This document shows positions 28,832 through 37,246 of a stretch of DNA of 64,000 bases, piece after piece (position 1 is the first letter of the stretch; the number at the start of each line of letters is the position of its first letter). A program made the position numbers and the translations under genes. The notes beneath the pieces are model-generated. The model was not told the origin of the DNA and did no database searches. It saw only the letters and a list, made by a program, of their open reading frames with translations. The stretch covers positions 248,001 through 312,000 of the forward strand of contig NZ_CP101990.1 of assembly GCF_024508295.1 (NCBI RefSeq). Reading direction: 5' to 3'. This stretch comes from Aeromicrobium duanguangcaii (GTDB lineage Bacteria; Actinomycetota; Actinomycetes; Propionibacteriales; Nocardioidaceae).

Positions 28832-29863
28832 ATGAGCGTCTCCAGGCGGGTCCGACGTGCTGCTGTGGCCGCGGTGGGAGCCGCTCCTCTCCCGCTCAAG
28901 AGAATCGTCTTCGGTGCCCCGATCCGGCGCCAGGAGCTCACCCTGCATCCCGACATGCAGGCGATGCTGACGCTGATGCGGCTCGAGAACCCCGATCCCG
29001 CCGCGACCCCCATCAGTCGCCAGCGCCGCGACCTGGCCCGGGCTGATCGGCTCGTGGGCGGCGACCAGCCGATCGGCGCCGTCACGGAACGCCAGATCGC
29101 CGGGGCCGGCGGTCCGATCCGGATGCGCTTCTACACGCCGCGCGAACTGCGAGGGCCGTCCCCGGCGCTCGTGTGGTTCCACGGCGGCGGCTTCACCCTG
29201 GGCGACCTCGAGAGCCACGACTCGCTGTGCCGGTTCCTGGCCGAGCACGCCATGGTGCGCGTGGTCGCGGTCGACTACCGCCTCGCGCCCGAGCACCCGT
29301 TCCCGGCCGCCGTCGACGACTGCGTCGAGGCGTGGACGTGGATCTCGCGCAACGCCTCCGGGCTGGCGATCGACCCCGACCGGATCGCCATCGGTGGCGA
29401 CAGTGCGGGCGGCAACCTCGCGACCGTCGTCGCCCAGGAGATGGTGCGCACCGACGGCCCGTCCCCGCGCTTCCAGCTGCTGGTCTACCCCGTCACGGAC
29501 TTCACGAGCGTCACCCAGAGTCGTCGCGAGTTCGCCGAGGGCTTCTTCCTCACCGACGCCCTGATGGACGAGTTCGACAACGCCTACCTCGTCCGCGGCG
29601 AGGATCGGTCCGACCCGCGCATCTCGCCGATCAAGGGCAGCCTCGAGGACCTGCCGCCCGCGCACGTGGTGACGGCGGGCTTCGATCCGCTGCGCGACGA
29701 GGGCGAGGCGTACGCCGAGGCGCTCCGGGCGGCGGGGGTGCGCGTGACGGCGGTCCGTGAGGAGCGGCTGATCCACGGCTTCGCCACCATGGTCGGCTAC
29801 GGCACCGCGGCTCCGGCCGCCGTCCGCCGGCTGGCGGCCGAGCTGCAGCGCGGGCTCGTCTGA
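28832..29863 (+). CDS. Alpha/beta-hydrolase, HSL family (family IV esterase)
   Basis: 343 residues, ATG at 28832 with TACCTT at 28819-28824, 7 nt upstream (leaderless). Family IV hallmarks are intact: the oxyanion-hole HGGGF near residue 117, the nucleophile elbow GDSAGG near residue 190, DPLRDEG with the catalytic Asp near 285, and the catalytic His in LIHGFATM. It hydrolyses short acyl esters; the physiological substrate is unknown. It is convergent with mshD, 1 bp apart. Confidence 0.88.
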   Translation: MSVSRRVRRAAVAAVGAAPLPLKRIVFGAPIRRQELTLHPDMQAMLTLMRLENPDPAATPISRQRRDLARADRLVGGDQPIGAVTERQIAGAGGPIRMRFYTPRELRGPSPALVWFHGGGFTLGDLESHDSLCRFLAEHAMVRVVAVDYRLAPEHPFPAAVDDCVEAWTWISRNASGLAIDPDRIAIGGDSAGGNLATVVAQEMVRTDGPSPRFQLLVYPVTDFTSVTQSRREFAEGFFLTDALMDEFDNAYLVRGEDRSDPRISPIKGSLEDLPPAHVVTAGFDPLRDEGEAYAEALRAAGVRVTAVREERLIHGFATMVGYGTAAPAAVRRLAAELQRGLV

Positions 29864-29864
29864 G

Positions 29865-30656
29865 TCAGTCGGCCGAGTAGAGGACGTCGCGGGCCTTCTC
29901 GGTGAAGCCGAGCCGGCGGTACACCGCGAGGGCCGGGTCGTTGTCGCCCTCGACGTAGAGGTCGATCTCGCCGACGCCGCTGTCCCAGAGGTGTCGCAGA
30001 CCGATGGCGGTCAGCGCCTTGCCGAGCCCGCCGCCGTGCGCCGAGGGATCGACTCCGACGACGTAGACCTCGCCGACGCCGTCCTCGACCTTCGTCCAGT
30101 GGAAGCCGACGACCTCTCCGGCGCGCTCGGCGACGAAGAGCCCTGCCGGGTCGAACCAGGACTCGGACCGACGCCGGTCGAAGTCGGCCCGGTCCATGGC
30201 GCCCTGCTCGGGATGGTGGGCGAACGCGCGGGCGTTCACCGCCACGATCGCGTCGGCGTCCGCCTCGGTGAAGGACCGCAGCGTCACGCTGTCCGGGACC
30301 GGGACCTCGGGCACGGAGCGGTCGGTGGTGGACAGGACGAGCAGGGTCCGCGCGGCCCGCAGCCCGGCGGCCGCCGCCAGCGCCTGCGCGCCGGGCAGGT
30401 CGCCGTGGGCCCAGAAGCGGGTCTCGCCGCGCTCGACGAGATCGTCCACGAGGGCGCGGCCGCGCCCCTGGCGGCGGTACCGCGGGTGGACCACGAACTC
30501 GACGGGGGCGTCACCGACGGCGACGGCTCCGACGACCTCGTCGTAGCGCTCGAGCCGCAGCGGGCTGCCGTCGCGCAGCGCGATCGTCGTCGCCTCGTTG
30601 AACGGCGCCACGCCGTCGGCGTTGCGGGCCAGAGCGGCCAGGTCGGTGAGGCTCAT
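29865..30656 (-). CDS. mshD: Mycothiol synthase (acetyl-CoA:Cys-GlcN-Ins acetyltransferase)
   Basis: 263 residues, ATG at 30656 overlapping the upstream stop by 4 nt. Two GNAT domains in tandem: the first with EFVVHPRYRRQGRGRALVDD, the second with VVGVDPSAHGGGLGKALT and an ending DLYVEGDNDPALAVYRRLGF. It acetylates Cys-GlcN-Ins, the last step in making mycothiol, the main thiol of actinomycetes. It marks the organism as a mycothiol producer. It is co-transcribed with the carboxyltransferase gene upstream. Confidence 0.92.
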   Translation of the reverse strand: MSLTDLAALARNADGVAPFNEATTIALRDGSPLRLERYDEVVGAVAVGDAPVEFVVHPRYRRQGRGRALVDDLVERGETRFWAHGDLPGAQALAAAAGLRAARTLLVLSTTDRSVPEVPVPDSVTLRSFTEADADAIVAVNARAFAHHPEQGAMDRADFDRRRSESWFDPAGLFVAERAGEVVGFHWTKVEDGVGEVYVVGVDPSAHGGGLGKALTAIGLRHLWDSGVGEIDLYVEGDNDPALAVYRRLGFTEKARDVLYSAD

Positions 30657-32080
30657 GCGTGCTCCCTGAGGGCTCGAAGCTGGTGGGCGACCTCGGCCGC
30701 CATCGCGCGCGCGAACGACTCCGGATCGTCGTCGTCGGGCTCGGGCACGAGGTGGTGGACGGCGCCCGACGCGTGCAGGTCGAAGGCGCTGATGCGCTGC
30801 TCCGTCGCCAATTGCGCCGCGTGGTCGACGTCGCCGAAGACGATCGCGCTGGCGCCCTCGGGCGGCAGGGGCGACAGCCACGAGTTCTCGGCCGCGATCG
30901 TGCGGGTGGCCGGCAGCAGCGCCAGTGCGCCGCCGCCGCAGCCCTGTCCCAGCAGGACCGAGACCGAGGGAACCCGCATCGTCGACATCGAGCTGATGCA
31001 GCGGGCGATCTCGCCGGCGATCGCGCCCTGCTCGGCCTCGGGCGACAGCTCGGCGCCGGGGGTGTCGATGAAGGAGACCAGCGGCAGCCCCAGCTCGTTC
31101 GCCAGGCGCATCCCGCGCCGTGCCTCGCGCAGCGCGGCCGGGCCCATCGGCTTGATCCGGCTCTGGGTGGTGCGGTCCTGGCCGATCACGACGCACGGCT
31201 CGCCGTCGATCCGGGCCAGCGCGACGATCATCGCCGCGTCGCGCTCGCCGCGCTCGGTGCCTTGCAGGCGGATGATGACGTCCGTGCCCCAGCGCAGGAC
31301 CTCGCGGACGCCCGGCCGGTCGGGGGTGCGGGTCAGCAGGACCGAGTCCCACGTGTCGTGCCGGCGCTCGGTGGCCGCGGGGCGGCGCGACCGGCTCGAG
31401 GCGGTGGGCGGGTCGATGAGGATCGACAGCGCGGTGTCGACCATCGAGGGCAGCTCCTCGGGCATGACGACGGCGTCGATGATCCCGCGGTTGGCGAGGT
31501 TGTCCGAGGTCTGGATGCCGGGCGGGAACGGCGTGCCGTTGAGCAGCTCGTAGACCTTCGGGCCGAGGAATCCGACGAGGGCGCCGGGCTCGGCGATCGT
31601 GACGTGCCCCAGCGATCCCCACGAAGCGAAGACGCCGCCGGTCGTGGGGTGGCGCAGGTAGACCAGGTACGGCAGTCCGGCGGCCTTGTGGTCCATCAGT
31701 GCGCGCGAGATGTCGACCATGCGGACGAAGGCGGGCGTGCCCTCCTGCATGCGCGTGCCGCCCGAGGCGGTCGTGGCGAGCACGGGGATGCCCTCGGCGG
31801 TCGCGCGGCGCACCGCGCGGACGATCCGGTCGGCGGCGACCTGCCCGATCGATCCGGCCAGGAACCGGAACTCGTTGACCAGCACGGCGACCGGCCGGCC
31901 GCGCATGAGCGCCCGGCCGGTGATGACCGACTCGTCGGTGCCGGCGCGCTCGGCCGCGGCCAGCAGGTCGGTGCGATAGGGCTCGGGGTGGACGTGGTGG
32001 TCGACCGGCTCGTCCCACGACTCCCACGATCCGGGGTCGAGGACGAGATCGATCAGCTCACGTGCGGTCAGGCGGGACAC
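30653..32080 (-). CDS. Fused acetyl-CoA carboxylase carboxyltransferase (AccD-AccA)
   Basis: 475 residues, GTG at 32080 (protein VSRLTARELIDLVLDPGSW). The N-terminal half is beta-carboxyltransferase-like (TTASGGTRMQEGTPAFVRM) and lacks the AccD zinc ribbon. The C-terminal half is alpha-like (FIDTPGAELSPEAEQGAIA; LGQGCGGGALALLPATRTI). So one chain carries both halves of the carboxyltransferase that moves CO2 from carboxybiotin to acetyl-CoA. No biotin carboxylase or BCCP gene is nearby, so it must use subunits encoded elsewhere. mshD follows with a 4-nt overlap. Confidence 0.88.
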   Translation of the reverse strand: MSRLTARELIDLVLDPGSWESWDEPVDHHVHPEPYRTDLLAAAERAGTDESVITGRALMRGRPVAVLVNEFRFLAGSIGQVAADRIVRAVRRATAEGIPVLATTASGGTRMQEGTPAFVRMVDISRALMDHKAAGLPYLVYLRHPTTGGVFASWGSLGHVTIAEPGALVGFLGPKVYELLNGTPFPPGIQTSDNLANRGIIDAVVMPEELPSMVDTALSILIDPPTASSRSRRPAATERRHDTWDSVLLTRTPDRPGVREVLRWGTDVIIRLQGTERGERDAAMIVALARIDGEPCVVIGQDRTTQSRIKPMGPAALREARRGMRLANELGLPLVSFIDTPGAELSPEAEQGAIAGEIARCISSMSTMRVPSVSVLLGQGCGGGALALLPATRTIAAENSWLSPLPPEGASAIVFGDVDHAAQLATEQRISAFDLHASGAVHHLVPEPDDDDPESFARAMAAEVAHQLRALREHA

Positions 32081-32153
32081 GGCACCCAGTATGGCGGTGC
32101 CCGGCCGTCGGCATCGATTCCGTGGCGTCCGCCGGACCACTACAGTGACCGCC

Positions 32154-33206
32154 GTGTCCTCCTTCCACGCGATCATCCCCGCCGGTGGGGCGGGCACGCG
32201 CCTGTGGCCGCTGTCGCGCCGGGCCCGGCCGAAGTTCCTGCTCGACCTCGAGGGGACCGGCCGGACGCTGATCCAGCAGACCTGGGACCGGATGCTGCCC
32301 CTGACGGGCACCGAGCGCATCCACGTCGTCTCGGGCGCCGACCACGGCAGCGCCATCGCCGAGCAGCTGCCCGAGCTGGTCAACCTGCTGCTCGAGCCGT
32401 CCCCGCGCGACTCGATGCCCGCCATCGGCCTGGCCGCCGCGATCATCGAGCGGGCCGATCCGGACGCGATCGTGGGCTCGTTCGCCGCCGACCACCGCAT
32501 CCCGGACCCCGACCGCTTCGTCGAGGCCGTGCGCGAGGCGATCGCCGTGGCCGAGGACGGCTACATCGTCACGATCGGGATCGAGCCGACCGAGCCCTCG
32601 ACGGCGTTCGGCTACATCGCCTCGGGTGAGGCGCTCGACGGCTTCGACTCGGCCCGCGCGGTGCGCAGCTTCGTCGAGAAGCCCGACGAGGAGACCGCCC
32701 GCGGCTACCTGGCGTCCGGCGACCACGTCTGGAACGCCGGGATGTTCGTGGCCCGCGCCTCCGTCCTGCTGGACTCGCTGGCCCGCTTCCAGCCCGAGCT
32801 CGCGGCCGGGCTGCGCGCGATCGCTGCTGCCTGGGGGACGCCGGCGTTCGTGGCCGAGCTGGGCCGCACGTGGCCCACGCTGACGAAGATCGCGATCGAC
32901 CACGCCGTCGCCGAGCCGGTGGCGGCCGAGGGCGGCATGGCGGTCGTGCCGGCGACCTTCGGCTGGGACGACCTGGGCGACTTCGCCTCCATCGCTCCGC
33001 TGGGCTCCTCGCCCGACGTGCTGTGGGTCGACGCCGACGGCGTGGCGCGCGGCCGCGAGGGCGTGCAGATCGCCGTCCTCGGGCTGCGCAACGTCGCGGT
33101 CGTGCAGACGGACGACGCGGTCCTGGTGCTCGACCTGGCTCAGTCGCAGCGGGTCAAGGACGTCGTCGCGCTGCTCAAGGACGCCGGGCGCGACGACCTG
33201 CTCTGA
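32154..33206 (+). CDS. manC: Mannose-1-phosphate guanylyltransferase
   Basis: 350 residues, GTG at 32154 with TACAGT at 32141-32146, 7 nt upstream. The nucleotidyltransferase signature is PAGGAGTRLWPLSRRARPKF at the N-terminus. FAADHRI and the product-side FGYI and FVEKP motifs follow. It makes GDP-mannose from mannose-1-phosphate and GTP. It has no C-terminal phosphomannose isomerase domain; a separate manA lies 0.5 kb on. GDP-mannose feeds mannosyltransferases and polyprenyl-phosphate-mannose. Confidence 0.92.
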   Translation: MSSFHAIIPAGGAGTRLWPLSRRARPKFLLDLEGTGRTLIQQTWDRMLPLTGTERIHVVSGADHGSAIAEQLPELVNLLLEPSPRDSMPAIGLAAAIIERADPDAIVGSFAADHRIPDPDRFVEAVREAIAVAEDGYIVTIGIEPTEPSTAFGYIASGEALDGFDSARAVRSFVEKPDEETARGYLASGDHVWNAGMFVARASVLLDSLARFQPELAAGLRAIAAAWGTPAFVAELGRTWPTLTKIAIDHAVAEPVAAEGGMAVVPATFGWDDLGDFASIAPLGSSPDVLWVDADGVARGREGVQIAVLGLRNVAVVQTDDAVLVLDLAQSQRVKDVVALLKDAGRDDLL

Positions 33207-33214
33207 CGGTCAGG

Positions 33215-33646
33215 TCAGGGCGCCGCTGGGTCGTCGTGCATCCACGGTGTGAAGCAGACGCCGATCAGGAGGCCGTCGGCCGACTGGAAGCGGGCCACGA
33301 CCTGCTGCCAGGGCTCGGTGCGCGCCTCGTGCACCAGTCGGTAGCCGCGATCGGTCAGCTCGCGGGCCGCGCTCTCGACGTCGTCGACCTCGAACTCGAT
33401 GGTGGCCTGCGGAACCCGGTGGGTGTCGGGCCAGGTGTCCTGGCCGAAACAGGCCCGGGCGGCCTCGCGCAGGGGCCAGACGCCGAAGTGCTTGGTGCCC
33501 GCCACCTCCTCGGAGTAGACGTACTCCGAGTCCGGGTCGGTGACGGGAGGCCGCAACGGCAGCCCGAGGGTCTCGGCGAAGAGCCGCTGGTCGTGTGCCG
33601 GGTCGCTCGTGATGACGGTGACACCTGCCACGAATCGAACATCCAT
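33215..33646 (-). CDS. VOC-family (glyoxalase-like) protein
   Basis: 143 residues, ATG at 33646 (protein MDVRFVAGVTVITSDPAHDQ). The paired beta-alpha-beta-beta-beta units of the vicinal-oxygen-chelate fold are visible, with TIEFEVDDVESAARELTDRG starting the second. Probably a metal-dependent dioxygenase, isomerase or antibiotic-binding protein; the substrate cannot be called. It lies 14 bp after manA on the same strand and may be co-transcribed. Confidence 0.75.
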   Translation of the reverse strand: MDVRFVAGVTVITSDPAHDQRLFAETLGLPLRPPVTDPDSEYVYSEEVAGTKHFGVWPLREAARACFGQDTWPDTHRVPQATIEFEVDDVESAARELTDRGYRLVHEARTEPWQQVVARFQSADGLLIGVCFTPWMHDDPAAP

Positions 33647-33660
33647 CGCCCGCGGTCCGA

Positions 33661-34872
33661 TCAGGGGATGGCGCGGACCGGCCGGTGGCCGACGAGGTCC
33701 TTGAGCTCGGAGTCCGGGGTGTTCGGGCCCGGGAGGTAGATCTGGGCGACCTCGCCCGTTCCCACCACCGTCAGGTCGCCGTCCTCGGCGTCGGTGTAGA
33801 TGGTCTCGCCACGGCTCAACGAGATCTTCTGGCCCTGCGCGTTGAGCACCTGGACACCGCCGCCGATGCACATGACGATCGAGTGGGCGGCCGAGATCAG
33901 CGAGACGCCGTCGGGATCGGCGGGGGAGACCTGCGTGACGGCGAGCGCGAACTCGTCCACGGCCGGGTGGTAGACCTCGGTCGAGAAGGACGGGTAGCCC
34001 GGCTCGACGCGTGCGACGCGCGCCATGCCGGCTTCGAGGCAGCGGATCAGCCCGTCGGGGTCGAGCGCCTTGCGGGTCAGGCCCGCCCGCAGCACGTTGT
34101 CGGAGTTCGCCATGGCCTCCAGGCACAGGCCCGAGAGATGGGCGTGGATGACGCCCGTGCCCAGGAACATCGCCTCGCCGGGCTGCAGCGTGAAGCGGTT
34201 GAGCAGCAGGGACACCACGATGCCGACGTCACCGGGATGGTGGCGGGCGATCATCGCGGCGGTGCTGTAGGCGCGCTTGATGTCGACGCCGTCGTGGACC
34301 AGTGCCTTGCACTGGACCACGAGCTGGGCGATCTCGGTGGCCGGCGGGGGTGCGATCAGCAGATTCTCGAGCACGCGGACGATGCCCTTGAAGCCGGTCT
34401 TGGCGCGCAGCGTCGCGGAGGCGGCGTTGATCGTGGGCGTGTCCAGCTGCGAGAAGACCCGCAGGATCTCGGCGGTCGGACGGAAGCCCACGAGCGTGTC
34501 GAAGGTGCTCAGCGCGTAGACCATCTCGGGCTTGTGGTTGCGGTCCTTGAAGACCCGCTGCGGCGAGTCGAGCGGGACGCCGGCGGCCTCCTCGCGCTCG
34601 AATCCCTCGTGGGCCTCGGCGGCGCCGGGATGCACCTGGATCGACAGCGGCTGCTCGGCCGCGAGGATCTTGAGCATGAACGGGACCTCGCCGGCGACCT
34701 CGGCCAGCGGCCGGAGCCCCTCGGGCGTCTCGACCTGCGAGGGAGCCAGGGGATGGGTGCCGAGCCACATCTCGGCGACGGGCTCGCCCGACCCCGTGCG
34801 CCCCAGAAAGCGCGGAATCTCGCTGGTCGAGCCCCAGTCGTACGCCTGGGTCATGTTGTGCAGACGGCGCAT
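33661..34872 (-). CDS. manA: Mannose-6-phosphate isomerase, class I
   Basis: 403 residues, ATG at 34872 (protein MRRLHNMTQAYDWGSTSEIP) with TACTGT 7 nt upstream (leaderless). Zinc-site motifs are intact: IQVHPGAAEAHEGFEREEA, then NHKPEMVYAL, and a later segment GVIHAHLSGLCLE. It interconverts fructose-6-phosphate and mannose-6-phosphate, the first step to GDP-mannose. Its start is 24 bp from the divergent phosphomannomutase gene. Confidence 0.93.
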   Translation of the reverse strand: MRRLHNMTQAYDWGSTSEIPRFLGRTGSGEPVAEMWLGTHPLAPSQVETPEGLRPLAEVAGEVPFMLKILAAEQPLSIQVHPGAAEAHEGFEREEAAGVPLDSPQRVFKDRNHKPEMVYALSTFDTLVGFRPTAEILRVFSQLDTPTINAASATLRAKTGFKGIVRVLENLLIAPPPATEIAQLVVQCKALVHDGVDIKRAYSTAAMIARHHPGDVGIVVSLLLNRFTLQPGEAMFLGTGVIHAHLSGLCLEAMANSDNVLRAGLTRKALDPDGLIRCLEAGMARVARVEPGYPSFSTEVYHPAVDEFALAVTQVSPADPDGVSLISAAHSIVMCIGGGVQVLNAQGQKISLSRGETIYTDAEDGDLTVVGTGEVAQIYLPGPNTPDSELKDLVGHRPVRAIP

Positions 34873-34879
34873 GCCCCCA

Positions 34880-34889
34880 ACAGTAGACT
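34880..34889. promoter_or_regulatory. Overlapping divergent -10 boxes for manA and phosphomannomutase
   Basis: Minus-strand TACTGT (34885-34880) serves manA and plus-strand TAGACT (34884-34889) serves the phosphomannomutase gene. The hexamers overlap by 2 bp, and each ends 7 nt before its start codon, so both messages would be leaderless. Confidence 0.65.
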
Positions 34890-34896
34890 CCCTCGC

Positions 34897-35655
34897 GTGT
34901 CCGGACCCCAACTCGTCGCATTCGATCTCGACGACACGCTCGCGCCGTCCAAGTGCCCGATCCCCGAGCCGATCGGCGAGCTGCTCGTGCAGTTGGCCGA
35001 GCGGGTCCAGGTCGCGGTCATCTCGGGCGGTCAGCTGACGCAGTTCCGCACCCAGATCGTCGAGCAGCTGCCGCCCGCCTCCGACGAGGTGAAGGAGCGG
35101 ATCCACCTGCTGCCGACCTGCGGCACGCAGTACTACCGGCTCCGCGGCGACGAGATCGTCACGGTCTACGCCCACGCCCTGACGCAGGACGAGCGCGACC
35201 GCGCCCTGGCGGCCGTCGAGCAGGAGGCCAGGCGGCTCGGGCTGTGGGAGTCGCAGACGTGGGGCGACATCCTGGAGGACCGCGGCTCGCAGATCACCTT
35301 CTCGGCGCTCGGACAGCAGGCCCCCATCGAGGCCAAGACCGCCTGGGATCCCGACGGCACGAAGAAGAGCGCCCTGCGCGACGCCGTCGCCGCCCAACTG
35401 CCGGACCTGGAGGTGCGCTCGGGCGGGTCGACGTCCGTCGACATCACCCACCGCGGGATCGACAAGGCCTACGGGATGAAGCAGCTCGCGGACGCCACGG
35501 GGATCAGCCTCGACGACATGCTGTTCGTGGGCGACCGGCTCGACCCGGACGGCAACGACTACCCCGTGCTGGCGCTGGGCGTGCCGTGCCACGCGGTCGA
35601 GGGATGGCAGGACACCGTGGCCTACCTCGAGGAGCTCATCCCCACGCTGGGCTGA
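34897..35655 (+). CDS. HAD-superfamily phosphomannomutase (eukaryotic PMM type)
   Basis: 252 residues, GTG at 34897. HAD motif I is AFDLDDTLAPSK; motif II is in VISGGQLTQF; motif III includes DKAYGMKQL; motif IV is FVGDRLDPDGNDY. The all-through resemblance is to eukaryotic-type phosphomannomutase (PMM2 family, HAD-IIB), not to the bacterial ManB/AlgC fold. In this position it would convert mannose-6-phosphate to mannose-1-phosphate between ManA and ManC. A generic sugar phosphatase is the alternative, but the shared divergent promoter with manA supports PMM. Confidence 0.78.
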   Translation: MSGPQLVAFDLDDTLAPSKCPIPEPIGELLVQLAERVQVAVISGGQLTQFRTQIVEQLPPASDEVKERIHLLPTCGTQYYRLRGDEIVTVYAHALTQDERDRALAAVEQEARRLGLWESQTWGDILEDRGSQITFSALGQQAPIEAKTAWDPDGTKKSALRDAVAAQLPDLEVRSGGSTSVDITHRGIDKAYGMKQLADATGISLDDMLFVGDRLDPDGNDYPVLALGVPCHAVEGWQDTVAYLEELIPTLG

Positions 35656-35667
35656 CCGGCTGGGTGA

Positions 35668-36423
35668 TCAGGCCCGGCCGCTGACCTGCTGGCGGGCGTC
35701 GGCCTGACGCTCGACGGAGCGCTCGGCCGCACGGTCGCCGGGCTCACGACGCGAGACGAAGCGGTAGCCGACGTTGCGCACCGTGCCGATCAGCGTCTCG
35801 TTCTCGGGGCCGAGCTTGGCGCGCAGGCGACGCACGTGCACGTCGACCGTGCGGGTGCCGCCGAAGTAGTCGTAGCCCCACACCTCCTGCAGCAGCTGCT
35901 GGCGGGTGAAGACGCGGCCCGGGTGCTGGGCCAGGAACTTCAGCAGCTCGAACTCCTTGAAGGTCAGGTCCAGGACCCGGCCGTCGAGCTTGGCGGTGTA
36001 GGTGACGTCGTCGACCACGAGGCCGCTGGCGCTGATGATGTGGGTGTCGTCATCGCTCTTGTCGCCGTCGGCGGCGACGCGGCCCATCGCCAGGCGCAGG
36101 CGGGCCTCGAGTTCGGCGGGGCCGGCGGTGGTGAGGATGACGTCGTCCATGCCCCAGTCGGCGGCGGCGACGGTCAGGCCGCCCTCGGTGAGGATGAGGA
36201 TGAGGGGGCACTCGATGCCGGTCGTGCGGATCACGCGGGTCAGGCTGCGCACCTGCGCCAGGTCGTGCCGCCCGTCCACCAGCACGGCGTCACACGTCGG
36301 CGCTTCGATGAGCGCGCTGGCCTCCGCGGGGAGAATCTTGACGTGGTGGGGCAGCAGGGCGAGTGACGGCAGCACCTCGACCGAGGACTGGGTGCTCTTC
36401 GTCAGCAGCAGCAGGTGGGACAC
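35668..36423 (-). CDS. glnR: GlnR-type orphan response regulator
   Basis: 251 residues, GTG at 36423 with AGGAGG 8 nt upstream. The receiver-like domain (~1-120) keeps Asp50 (AVLVDGRHD) but departs from canonical phosphorylation pockets, as in GlnR. The OmpR-type winged helix follows ([35 protein letters not shown]). No histidine kinase is adjacent. GlnR controls nitrogen assimilation genes in actinomycetes and cross-talks with PhoP. A 90-nt leader with a stem-loop precedes it. Confidence 0.85.
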   Translation of the reverse strand: MSHLLLLTKSTQSSVEVLPSLALLPHHVKILPAEASALIEAPTCDAVLVDGRHDLAQVRSLTRVIRTTGIECPLILILTEGGLTVAAADWGMDDVILTTAGPAELEARLRLAMGRVAADGDKSDDDTHIISASGLVVDDVTYTAKLDGRVLDLTFKEFELLKFLAQHPGRVFTRQQLLQEVWGYDYFGGTRTVDVHVRRLRAKLGPENETLIGTVRNVGYRFVSRREPGDRAAERSVERQADARQQVSGRA

Positions 36424-36453
36424 GTGACTGGCCTCCTATACACGTCGAGGCCC

Positions 36454-36501
36454 CGATGAACGAACCGCGTTCATCGAAGCCTCATTGCTGCGTCGACCAT
36501 A
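36454..36501 (-). promoter_or_regulatory. glnR promoter and 5'UTR stem-loop
   Basis: The minus strand has TATGGT (36501-36496) as -10. In the resulting leader, CGATGAACG (36476-36468) and CGTTCATCG (36462-36454) form a perfect 9-bp hairpin with a 5-nt loop, about 30 nt before the start codon. It could be an operator or an RNA structure affecting translation. Confidence 0.45.
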
Positions 36502-36592
36502 CTTCATGTGACGGGGCTGTGACGACGGTGGCACAGAATGCGAAACACGTCACAGTGAGGTCACACGGCCGAGACGGCCAGGAGGAGACGAG

Positions 36593-37018
36593 ATGACCGG
36601 GGTCCAGGTGCTGGTGGCCGCAGTGATGGTCGCCGGGGCGGCCGCGCTGATCATGCGCTGGAAGAACGGTCGATTCGCCGCCCCGGCCGCCGACCCGCAG
36701 GACGGCGAGCGGCTCGATCCCGACGACCTCGGGGCGCCGCTGGGGCAGCGGGCCACGCTCGTCCAGTTCTCGAGTGCGTTCTGCGCGCCGTGCCGCGCCA
36801 CGCGGCAGGTGCTCTCCCAGGTGACGTCGCTGGTGCCCGGTGTGGCCGCCGTCGAGATCGACGCCGAGGCGCAGTTGGATCTGGTGCGACGGATGAACGT
36901 GTTGCGCACGCCCACGGTGCTGGTGCTCGACGCGCAGGGCCGGGTCGTGGAGCGCGCCTCGGGCGCTCCCACGCGCGATCAGGTGCTGGTCGCGCTCGAC
37001 CGCGCGCTCTCGAACTAG
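36593..37018 (+). CDS. Membrane-anchored thioredoxin-like protein
   Basis: 141 residues, ATG with AGGAGACGAG upstream. An N-terminal hydrophobic anchor (VQVLVAAVMVAGAAALIM) precedes a thioredoxin fold with active site FCAPC near residue 64 and the cis-proline loop LRTPTVLVLD. Probably a membrane-tethered thiol-disulfide protein. In many actinomycetes a gene of this kind sits just before the DUF4395/sulfurtransferase operon, as here, so a role in sulfur or thiol redox is likely. Confidence 0.82.
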   Translation: MTGVQVLVAAVMVAGAAALIMRWKNGRFAAPAADPQDGERLDPDDLGAPLGQRATLVQFSSAFCAPCRATRQVLSQVTSLVPGVAAVEIDAEAQLDLVRRMNVLRTPTVLVLDAQGRVVERASGAPTRDQVLVALDRALSN

Positions 37019-37052
37019 AGGGCCCCGTCGCCTGAGCGTCTCGACATGCGGA

Positions 37053-37080
37053 CGCTAGTCTCATGAAGTGAGATTTAGCG
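37053..37080. promoter_or_regulatory. Imperfect inverted repeat above the cysteine-leader promoter
   Basis: CGCTA-G-TCTCA and TGAGA-TT-TAGCG form an imperfect inverted repeat centred near 37066. It lies about 25-50 nt upstream of the -10 box at 37104-37109. It is a candidate operator for the sulfur-transfer operon; no regulator is known from the window. Confidence 0.35.
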
Positions 37081-37115
37081 CAGGTCCGGTCCGTCGAGGG
37101 CCCTAGTCTGGCGGC

Positions 37116-37193
37116 ATGTTCACGACACACCTGACCCGACGACGCGCGGTGGACAACTGCCGCACGCGCTCGGCGCTGTGTCGTATGCGCTGA
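37116..37193 (+). CDS. Leaderless cysteine-containing leader peptide
   Basis: 25 residues, below normal gene-calling limits: it begins MFTTHLTRRRAVDNCR and ends SALCRMR, with Cys15 and Cys22. TAGTCT at 37104-37109 lies 6 nt before the ATG, so the message starts at the codon itself. The LTRRRxVDxCR...ALCR pattern matches actinobacterial leader peptides placed before sulfur genes. In mycobacteria, leaderless polycysteine short ORFs act as cysteine-responsive attenuators of the downstream operon. Here DUF4395-sulfurtransferase-SseC genes follow 53 nt later. In the gap, CTCC (37227-37230) can pair with the GGAG (37236-37239) of the next ribosome site, a weak but suggestive sequestration. Confidence 0.78.
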   Translation: MFTTHLTRRRAVDNCRTRSALCRMR

Positions 37194-37246
37194 CCTTCTC
37201 GCCCTCGTTCGCATCGTCAGCCCTCACTCCTGTTCGGAGAACCCTC

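Noticed and set aside
36530-36570. Possible GlnR box before the thioredoxin-like gene
   Set aside because: GTCAC/GAAAC-like pieces are present but spacing does not match the GTnAC-n6-GaAAC pattern.
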